This document shows positions 41,578-48,031 of a DNA stretch of 64,000 nt, piece by piece (the first letter of the stretch is position 1; each line of letters begins with the position of its first letter). The notes beneath the pieces were generated by a model that did not search any database, was not told the DNA's origin, and worked only from the letters and a program-made list of their open reading frames with translations. The stretch lies in NCBI RefSeq assembly GCF_900100605.1, contig NZ_FNCN01000004.1, forward strand, positions 248,001 to 312,000. Reading direction: 5' to 3'. The translations under genes and the position numbers were made by a program. The stretch comes from Sinosporangium album (GTDB lineage Bacteria; Actinomycetota; Actinomycetes; Streptosporangiales; Streptosporangiaceae).

Positions 41578-42831
41578 ATGGGGGAAGCGGTAAAGATCAG
41601 CCCATTGGACACTGCGCGCCTGGCCGCCGTGGTGCTCACGCCACCAATCGCTCAGGGCGTGCTCCGTCGAAGACCACGGGTTGTGGCCGCCATGCGCACC
41701 CTCGACGCTGATCGCCGTGCCGTACTCCTGCTCCGCGACCTCAGAGACAAATACGGCACAGGCCCGCTTGTCGCGGGCACACAACTCCGGCCCCTGGCCG
41801 TGCCGCTCTCAGCCCACGACGTGGTAAGGGTGCTCGACGGGGCCCCCGAACCGTTCTCCCTGGCCCCCGCGGAAAAACGCGGCGCGTTGGCGCACTTCCA
41901 GCCGCACGGGCTGCTCTTGTCTCGTGGCGGCACCCGCGAAACGCGCCGTCAGTTCACCGAAAGCGTCCTCGACACCGACCACGATGAGCACCGTCTCACC
42001 GCCGACTTCACCCGCACCATCGACGAGGAAGCCGCGTTCCTCACCGAGCGCGATCACATGAACTGGCCGATATTCGCCGACACCTGGTGGCGAATCGTTC
42101 GGCGCATCACCCTCGGTGACGCGGCGCGAGACGACCGCAGCCTCATCGGCATTCTCAATCGGCTGCGCTCACACGCCAACTGGTCATATTTTCACCCGCG
42201 CCACGACAGCCTTCTGACCCGATTCCAGTCGCGCGTCACCCACTACCTCGACAGAGCGGAACCCGGAAGCCTCGCCGCCGAAGCCTCCCAGTGCGCGACG
42301 GTGAACGACATCCGTCCGGTCGACCAGATCGCCCACTGGCTGTTCGCCTTCGAAGCCGCCGGAATCACGGCCTATCGGGCTCTCGCCGTACTCGCGGGCG
42401 ACGCCGCAGCGGCTGACGACCGCCACATCCGAGCAAGCGTCCTGGAAACCGTGCGGCTCTGGCCCACCACCCCGCTCATCCTCAGGGAAAGCACTACCGT
42501 CACCACCTGGGACAAGAACACCACCGTCCCCGCGAAAACTCTTTTCCTCATTCACAGCGCGTTCATCAACCGCGACCCCGCCACTCTGGGCACCGCCGCC
42601 GATCGGTTCACCCCCGACCTCTGGCAGGACCCGCCCTTCCTCGTCCCTTTCAGCGCCGGCCCCGGCCGCTGCCCCGGTGAACCTCTCGTGCTCCTCACCG
42701 TCAGCACACTGCTCGCCGTACTCCTCTCGCGGAGCCGCTTCCAGCCAAGCCCTCAGCCCGACATCGCAACCCCCCTGCCATTCACATTCGACCACTTCGA
42801 GCTGACGTTCGCGATCGGCGATAAGTCCTGA
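41578..42831 (+). CDS. Cytochrome P450, divergent class
   Basis: A 417-residue P450 unlike the other two in the window. The heme loop is F-S-A-G-P-G-R-C-P-G with Cys365 (F-x-x-G-x-x-x-C-x-G); the K-helix is E-T-V-R at 290-293; the I-helix reads F-E-A-A-G-I-T, lacking the usual acid-threonine pair but keeping A-G-x-T. The lack of a ferredoxin neighbour and the class III-like heme loop recall P450s that serve as fatty-acid or peroxide-using or membrane-lipid-modifying enzymes. No signal peptide. A G-rich ribosome-binding site precedes the ATG. Confidence 0.9.
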   Translation: MGEAVKISPLDTARLAAVVLTPPIAQGVLRRRPRVVAAMRTLDADRRAVLLLRDLRDKYGTGPLVAGTQLRPLAVPLSAHDVVRVLDGAPEPFSLAPAEKRGALAHFQPHGLLLSRGGTRETRRQFTESVLDTDHDEHRLTADFTRTIDEEAAFLTERDHMNWPIFADTWWRIVRRITLGDAARDDRSLIGILNRLRSHANWSYFHPRHDSLLTRFQSRVTHYLDRAEPGSLAAEASQCATVNDIRPVDQIAHWLFAFEAAGITAYRALAVLAGDAAAADDRHIRASVLETVRLWPTTPLILRESTTVTTWDKNTTVPAKTLFLIHSAFINRDPATLGTAADRFTPDLWQDPPFLVPFSAGPGRCPGEPLVLLTVSTLLAVLLSRSRFQPSPQPDIATPLPFTFDHFELTFAIGDKS

Positions 42832-43051
42832 TGCCCTCCCCACCACTCGGAGTGACGCGCTTCTCCAATACGGCTACGGCGCCTGCTCGACCCAGAGAAA
42901 TACGAGCGCGAACAGCGGAGAACAGGAACCGCTGGCACGTCTTGAGCACGCCGGGCCTCCCTCCACTGACCGCCCACCGCGCGATCCCGACATCGCGGAT
43001 TAGGCTTCCCGGCGTAATAAGGCTGGAAGGGGGCATGTTCCCCGTGTTTGT

Positions 43052-43699
43052 ATGGGCTCCATGGTTTCTACCGACCGCTTGCTCGCCTTCGCCGCCATGT
43101 CGTTCCTGCTGATCGTGATTCCTGGCCCCAGCGTGCTGTTCGTGGTAGGACGAGCGCTGGCGCAGGGGCGCCGCGCAGCACTGACCACGGTCGTGGGGAA
43201 CGCGCTTGGCGCTTACGTGCTGATCGTGGCTGTCGCATTGGGAATCGGGTCCATCGTGGAACGCTCCGTTCTCGTCTTCACGATTCTCAAGCTGGCCGGT
43301 GCCGCCTACCTGGTCTATCTCGGCATCAAGGCCTGGCGGGAACGCCGTAGGCCGCAGGGCGCGTTCGCCGCCGGCGGGGCGGCGCATGGCGGCCTGCGCA
43401 CGCTCTGGGAGGGGTTCGTGGTCGGCGTTTCGAACCCCAAGACCATCGTGTTCTTCGCTGCGGTGCTGCCGCAGTTCATCGATCCCGGTCAGGGGAATGT
43501 CGCGGTTCAGATGCTCATGCTCGGCCTGGTCTTCAACGTCATCGCGGTCGTCTCGGACTGCGTGTGGGGCCTGGCCGCGGCCACCGCACGGGGTTGGTTC
43601 GCCCGCTCGCCTCAGAGGCTCTCCCTGGTCGGCGGAATCGGCGGGCTCACGATGATCGGCCTTGGCGTCACTGTGGCCGCGACCGGGCGTAAAGACTGA
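43052..43699 (+). CDS. LysE/RhtB-family amino acid exporter
   Basis: A 215-residue membrane protein with about six helices and the family signature I-V-I-P-G-P-S-V-L-F-V-V-G-R-A in the first helix, G-N-A-L-G-A-Y-V, Y-L-V-Y-L-G-I-K-A-W, and G-V-S-N-P-K-T-I-V-F-F-A-A-V-L-P-Q-F. These transporters export amino acids or related small molecules using the proton gradient. It starts at ATG 43052. It stands alone, converging with the DUF2071 gene. Confidence 0.93.
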   Translation: MGSMVSTDRLLAFAAMSFLLIVIPGPSVLFVVGRALAQGRRAALTTVVGNALGAYVLIVAVALGIGSIVERSVLVFTILKLAGAAYLVYLGIKAWRERRRPQGAFAAGGAAHGGLRTLWEGFVVGVSNPKTIVFFAAVLPQFIDPGQGNVAVQMLMLGLVFNVIAVVSDCVWGLAAATARGWFARSPQRLSLVGGIGGLTMIGLGVTVAATGRKD

Positions 43700-43789
43700 A
43701 AACCCCAACCGTCGCTGAGCGTCGTCGACCTGTTCTCAAGTGCTCGGCAGGCCAGGGAGTCCGCACTGATTCATTAGGCCAGTACGGCC

Positions 43790-44533
43790 TCAGCCGGACG
43801 GACGGAAGCGGCGGGGCGGGGTGTGGATGTCGAAGTGCAGCCGAGGCTGGATCAGAATCGAGTGCGGTGATATCTCCGAAGTGATCAAACCGAGACGTTC
43901 GAAAACCGGGAAAGTCGCGGAGTCGGCCGCGAAATATCGTGGGCGCATCGGCGGGTGCCAGATGCTGTAGGTGCCCACCTGTTCGTTTCTGCGCCGGTAC
44001 CAGCCTTGAGTGGGATGGGTGAGCAGTTCCATCCAGTGGGACTCGCCGGTGAAACCGTCCAGCCGTGGAGGCTCGGGGAGTTCGGCCGCCTCGCACGTGG
44101 TGTCTCCGGCCAGCAGCCTCCAACGCGGCGGAGTGTCGTCCCACTCGGCCTCAATGCGGATGCGCTCGCGACTCCAGGGCATACCCCACAGGTGCCGCGG
44201 GAGCACGACCAGGGGGTGATCCAGGCTGGTACCGAAGAACCACACACCCGGCTTGCCGTACGCGGTGACATAGGCGCGATAGTTGATCTGTCCACAGGTG
44301 ATGGCCGCCGGTGGGCAGAACCGGAAGTGAAAGTCCCGGTCCCGGAAGGCGACGGCGGAGACAAGAGCACCTTCGCCGTCGTCGAAGGCGAATTTCATCG
44401 GGATGAATCCGCTGGGCAAGTACCGGGCGAGCGCATCGGCCGGCACCCGGTAGCTGACAATCGCGAAGTCGTCTAACTCGGTCTGCGCATGGTGCCAACG
44501 TGGACGCGGCCGGGAACTGCCTTGGAAGGTCAT
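43790..44533 (-). CDS. DUF2071 family protein (acetoacetate-decarboxylase-like fold)
   Basis: A 247-residue soluble protein matching the YqjF/DUF2071 pattern: a Trp-rich start, A-L-A-R-Y-L-P-S-G-F-I-P, V-S-A-V-A-F-R-D, Y-R-A-Y-V and G-V-W-F-F-G-T-S-L-D-H. The family is related in fold to acetoacetate decarboxylase, but I see no assigned activity. The start is uncertain: ATG 44533 gives a compact protein, whereas in-frame GTGs at 44599 and 44581 would extend it. It lies downstream of the SARP-type gene on the same strand, 213 bp away. Confidence 0.8.
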   Translation of the reverse strand: MTFQGSSRPRPRWHHAQTELDDFAIVSYRVPADALARYLPSGFIPMKFAFDDGEGALVSAVAFRDRDFHFRFCPPAAITCGQINYRAYVTAYGKPGVWFFGTSLDHPLVVLPRHLWGMPWSRERIRIEAEWDDTPPRWRLLAGDTTCEAAELPEPPRLDGFTGESHWMELLTHPTQGWYRRRNEQVGTYSIWHPPMRPRYFAADSATFPVFERLGLITSEISPHSILIQPRLHFDIHTPPRRFRPSG

Positions 44534-44746
44534 ATCCGGAAAGACTATTCGGAGCCTTCGCGCTGAGATCGGATCGGCCACCTCCGCCTGTTCTGGCACG
44601 GATCTGGCATGTGATTAAGGCTCTGATCTCGTGCTCTGTCATGGTCACGAACCGGGGCCTGGTGGGCAGGGAACGCTTCGGGGTTCTCGTCGGGGCCAAC
44701 GGTGTCGGCCTCGCCGCAACCGGAAGGGCTCGACACCTGACGAACC

Positions 44747-45478
44747 TCAACCCGCTTTCACTCGGCCGGTGCCGAAGGGGTACAGCTGCTGTATCGCCGC
44801 GACGATGTCCTGTGCCGGAGGTACGCCGAGTTCCCGGAACAGAATTCGGCTGAATTTCTCATACTGGCGTAGTGCGCTGCTGGGGTCGCCACGGCGGGCG
44901 TGGATCTCCAGGAGGGTGCGGTTCGCGCTCTCCGACCACGGCTCGGTCTGCACTGCGGCCAGGCCGTACGGCAGAGCCTCGGCCGGTCGGCCAAGGGAGA
45001 GCAACCGGGCGGCAGCGCTCTGCAGCGCCTGTGCGGTGAGCATGCGCAGTCGCTCACGGCTGTCGATGACCCAGTCATCGGACCAGCCGGCCAGCAGCGG
45101 GCGGTCGACGTCGGCGGGCGGGCCCGTCAGCTCCCCGGCGGAGGAGCCGACGCCGTAGATGGTGTCGTTGATCCAGCGCGTCAGCATTTCGACGTCCACT
45201 CCCGTGCCTTCGGAAAGGCTGAGGACGTCGCCGTCGGAGTCTACGATGTCACGAGTTTTCCGGGACAGTCTGGACAGGGTGGTGCGGAGGTTGGACAGTG
45301 CCTGTTGCTCGGTCCGGTCCGGCCAGAGCAGCCCGGCCGCCTGTGAGCGGGACATCGCCCCAATGATCGCCAGTGCCGCCACCAGCCTGGCCACCCCATA
45401 GGGCAATTGCAGCGCAGAGCCCCCGCGGAGTAGCCGAAACGGACCCATGAGTCGCAGTTCGTGGACTGTCTCAGGCAC
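44747..45478 (-). CDS. SARP-type (BTAD) transcriptional activator
   Basis: A 243-residue regulator: residues 1-95 form an OmpR-like winged helix (L-R-L-M-G-P-F-R-L-L-R-G-G, L-W-P-D-R-T-E-Q-Q-A-L-S-N-L-R-T-T-L-S-R-L) and 100-240 the helical bacterial transcriptional activation domain (W-I-D-S-R-E-R-L-R, L-E-I-H-A-R-R-G-D-P-S-S-A-L-R-Q-Y-E-K-F). The GTG at 45478 is fixed by GGAGGCGAAG upstream. There is no ATPase or TPR extension, so it is a small SARP. It is divergent from the unknown three-gene cassette across a 426-bp gap, which makes that cassette its likely target. SARPs usually switch on specialised-metabolite or secretion gene sets. Confidence 0.92.
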   Translation of the reverse strand: MPETVHELRLMGPFRLLRGGSALQLPYGVARLVAALAIIGAMSRSQAAGLLWPDRTEQQALSNLRTTLSRLSRKTRDIVDSDGDVLSLSEGTGVDVEMLTRWINDTIYGVGSSAGELTGPPADVDRPLLAGWSDDWVIDSRERLRMLTAQALQSAAARLLSLGRPAEALPYGLAAVQTEPWSESANRTLLEIHARRGDPSSALRQYEKFSRILFRELGVPPAQDIVAAIQQLYPFGTGRVKAG

Positions 45479-45904
45479 CTTCGCCTCCTTCCTGCGGCCC
45501 CATCCCGCTTGAGCGTATCCAGGCATATGTGGAACGGCGGGCAGCAAGTCATGGCAGCGATTACGTGCCGCGTCCAGAGCGTGATGAGGGCTCGCGAGTG
45601 GCAGTTCAGTACGGCAGCGTCCGCCGTACATGACGTGTCGGTGCCCTGTCCGAAGCGGTCTCGTTGCGCTGACTGAGGGCGAATGCCCGGTATCGGGGTG
45701 GCGAGGTGCCGTCTGCGCATGTGGTGAAGACGGCATCGTTCCGAGGCTGTCCCGCATAGGTGCTGATGCATCACACATGGGCTACGTGACTGTCACGCCC
45801 GCATGCATCCGCGTGCCGCGGACGACAGGATTCGTCGGCGCTACGGAAACGGGTCGCCAAGTTCACTGTTGGTCATCAGCCCGCTCTGATCCGCAGGAGG
45901 AACG
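45479..45904. promoter_or_regulatory. Divergent control region of SARP gene and three-gene cassette
   Basis: No gene supported in 426 bp. It holds two perfect palindromes: TGATGCATCA (45763-45772) and CGTGAC-t-GTCACG (45785-45797), 108-142 bp upstream of the first cassette gene. GGAGGAACG lies just before that gene's ATG. Direct heptamer repeats typical of SARP sites were not clear to me by eye. Confidence 0.5.
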
Positions 45905-46681
45905 ATGAGCGACCAGTCCATTTCCACCGCCGACGCGGCCGCGTTCGCCCAAGCGCTGAAGGTCCCACCGATGCCGCCGAAGCTGCGGGACGCCGCGGCG
46001 ACCACCGCAGCGGTACAGCAGACCACCGGCGAGAGCGCTTCGGTCGTTGGCAACTCGATGGTGGCGTTCACCGCCGACGTCTCACCCCAGCACAAGGACG
46101 ACCTGCTGAACTCGTTCGGCCTGGCGCAGCTCTCGGCCGTCGCACAGGGGGCCGATGCGGAGGCCGACCCCGTCGACTACTACCGCAAGGTCGTCAAGGT
46201 GCTGACCAACATCGGCTATACAGGCCAGGCGATCAACTTCGCGAAATACGCCACGCAGACCGCCACCGTACGGATCGACCAGGTCGTGATCGACATCATG
46301 GCCGCGTTGGTCACCGGACCCGAACTGGAGATCGTCAAGGCTGCCCTGACGGCGCTGAAGTCCTCGGCCGACGCCAACGGAGCGCCGTGGCAGCTCTACC
46401 ACAGTCAGTCCACTTCCGACACCAACGGGAGCTTCTCGATCGGTCTGGCCAACGAGACCAATAACAACGTCGCCGTCAAGTTGTCCGCCTTCCACTTCAC
46501 CGGTAACGAGACCGCGACCAAGTTTCTGTGGATGTCCTACTCGTCGACGTCGGTGGATATCCAGCAGGGCCAGACCACGCTGGTCCTCAACGATTCGGTC
46601 TACAGCGGAGTCCGGAACACCGTATTGAAGAAGATGAGCAGCCACGCGAGCAGCTACATCGACAATCTTCCCGAGCTATAG
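45905..46681 (+). CDS. Unknown protein A of the SARP-linked cassette, 258 aa
   Basis: I do not recognise the family. The product has no signal peptide or membrane helix. Residues 1-45 are Ala/Thr-rich; about 48-115 (V-G-N-S-M-V-A-F-T-A-D-V-S-P-Q, V-L-T-N-I-G-Y-T-G) align by eye with the next gene's product (F-L-L-V-D-G-A-L-T-P-Q-Q, V-L-G-N-V-G-W-T-G). Residues 120-155 are helical; 160-235 are Thr/Ser/Asn-rich and look all-beta (G-S-F-S-I-G-L-A-N-E-T-N-N-N, F-L-W-M-S-Y-S-S-T-S-V-D-I); the end is helical. An excellent GGAGG ribosome-binding site suggests strong expression. First gene of the cassette. A beta-rich binding or pore-forming protein is possible but unproven. Confidence 0.8.
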   Translation: MSDQSISTADAAAFAQALKVPPMPPKLRDAAATTAAVQQTTGESASVVGNSMVAFTADVSPQHKDDLLNSFGLAQLSAVAQGADAEADPVDYYRKVVKVLTNIGYTGQAINFAKYATQTATVRIDQVVIDIMAALVTGPELEIVKAALTALKSSADANGAPWQLYHSQSTSDTNGSFSIGLANETNNNVAVKLSAFHFTGNETATKFLWMSYSSTSVDIQQGQTTLVLNDSVYSGVRNTVLKKMSSHASSYIDNLPEL

Positions 46682-46689
46682 GCAAGCCG

Positions 46690-47346
46690 ATGAACACCAT
46701 GACCGCGCTGCTCGTAGACGGCGCTTTCCTGCTGGTCGATGGTGCGCTGACGCCACAACAGAACCGGGACGTCGTCAACTCGGTCCTGCTGGCCAGGCTC
46801 GTCGCGGCGCAAGCCGCGGCGGGTGACGCCGGCAGCTATGTCAATGCGTTTCTGCAGGTACTCGGCAACGTCGGGTGGACCGGCACGGACATCACCAAAC
46901 GCACCACGCAACTGGACGGCGCCAAGGGCCCCAAGGGTGTGGGGCTCGCACCTCTGACGATCATCACGCAAGGGATGACCGAGCACGTTTCCAGTGATCT
47001 CATCAATCGGCTGGTGGCCGAGGTCTCCAGCCTGGAACAGGCGAGTTCGGCGGTCCGCCAGGCATGGGCGACTACGGCAAACCGGCCTCAGGCCCAGGCA
47101 TGCCTGCTGATCGTCGCCACGCTGGTCGACGGCGTCCCCATGCTTGTGTACGACTACGCCGAGCTCACGTCGGTGAAACAGGCCACGGGATACCCGTGGT
47201 CCCCGTTGACGGGGCCCGGCACGCTAACCCAGTTCAGTGGTGTCGTCGCGATGAACCGGACGGTGTTCACCGCCGACTTCAGCGCCGCTCTGGCGAACAA
47301 GGTGACGCCGACACGCTCGGCCGCGGTCATCCCACTGCACCCGTGA
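46690..47346 (+). CDS. Unknown protein B of the SARP-linked cassette, paralogue of A, 218 aa
   Basis: Starts 8 bp after the stop of protein A. It shares with A, in the same order, an N-terminal beta-hairpin-like segment followed by T-P-Q-Q, the helix L-x-x-L-G-N-V-G-W-T-G, a central helical stretch (L-I-N-R-L-V-A-E-V-S-S-L) and a C-terminal T-Q-F-S-G-V-V-A-M-N-R-T-V-F with A-L-A-N-K-V near the end. A has a longer N-terminus and a longer beta region. No cysteine motif, signal peptide or membrane helix beyond one hydrophobic stretch (A-C-L-L-I-V-A-T-L-V). I recognise no family. The paired arrangement suggests A and B form a heteromeric complex. Confidence 0.78.
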   Translation: MNTMTALLVDGAFLLVDGALTPQQNRDVVNSVLLARLVAAQAAAGDAGSYVNAFLQVLGNVGWTGTDITKRTTQLDGAKGPKGVGLAPLTIITQGMTEHVSSDLINRLVAEVSSLEQASSAVRQAWATTANRPQAQACLLIVATLVDGVPMLVYDYAELTSVKQATGYPWSPLTGPGTLTQFSGVVAMNRTVFTADFSAALANKVTPTRSAAVIPLHP

Positions 47347-47451
47347 CCCATGGGCCGCCCACCGGAACCGTACACATCACTCCGTTCCGCTCAGAAGGAG
47401 GCTCACCGCGATACGGCATAACGCAGAAAGTGGCACAGAAGGGAGAGAGTA

Positions 47452-47838
47452 ATGCAGCTTACCCAGCAGTCGACACCCGCACCCGCCCAGGATCTGCCCG
47501 GAGGGGACAACACAGTCATAACCGGACCTATGGGCGACTGTGTTTCCGTGGTCGTGCTCTGGAATCCGGACGGCAATGGCCGCTATCAGAGCGTCCGCGG
47601 CTATCACGGGTCCGGAGGATTCCAGGCCATCAATCTGCCCTCGCTGTTCAATGCGGTGCCGAACGTCGTAGCTACGCGCATCATCGGCTTCTTCACCACT
47701 CAGTCGCTGTCATCAAACGATCGCCAGCGATTCCAGGACTACTGCGTCGCGCACTTCGCCAACGCGGTGTGCACCGTCGCACAGGGAGGCGGCAACTATC
47801 GCGTGGACAGAACCGGCGCGTGGGCCGTCCAGCAGTGA
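47452..47838 (+). CDS. Unknown protein C of the cassette, with a CheD/CNF-like T..C..H pattern, 128 aa
   Basis: Starts at ATG 47452 after AGAAGGGAGAG. After a 20-residue flexible start, T24-G-P-M-G-D-C30-V-S-V-V-V-L-W is followed by R-G-Y-H52-G-S-G-G. The spacing T-x3-G-x-C with a downstream His matches the Thr-Cys-His layout of CheD and CNF1-type glutamine deamidases (in CheD, T-x-G-x-G-x-C then His). The rest is beta/alpha: V-A-T-R-I-I-G-F-F-T-T and D-Y-C-V-A-H-F-A-N-A-V-C-T. No signal peptide. The deamidase idea is my inference from motif spacing, not a recognised family match. It is 105 bp downstream of gene B and ends before a strong terminator. Confidence 0.75.
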   Translation: MQLTQQSTPAPAQDLPGGDNTVITGPMGDCVSVVVLWNPDGNGRYQSVRGYHGSGGFQAINLPSLFNAVPNVVATRIIGFFTTQSLSSNDRQRFQDYCVAHFANAVCTVAQGGGNYRVDRTGAWAVQQ

Positions 47839-47951
47839 TCTCGGCGACTCCCCGAATGTTCTCCGCCTAGCTCCGCTGCTTCCACAGGCCGTGGCAGGGA
47901 TGGGGGCGCTCCTTTTCGGCTACGCCGTTCGCCCGAGCCCGCCTCTCAATA

Positions 47952-47998
47952 TCGGCTCCGGCGCCGACAGGTCGCTCACCTGCAGGCGCCGGGCCGAT
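47952..47998. terminator. Strong bidirectional terminator after the cassette
   Basis: ATCGGCTCCGGCGCC pairs with GGCGCCGGGCCGAT (one bulge), and inside it CAGGT pairs with ACCTG, giving a two-tier hairpin between convergent genes. Confidence 0.82.
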
Positions 47999-48031
47999 CG
48001 AGTAGATCGATGAATGGACCGAAGCTCGCCG

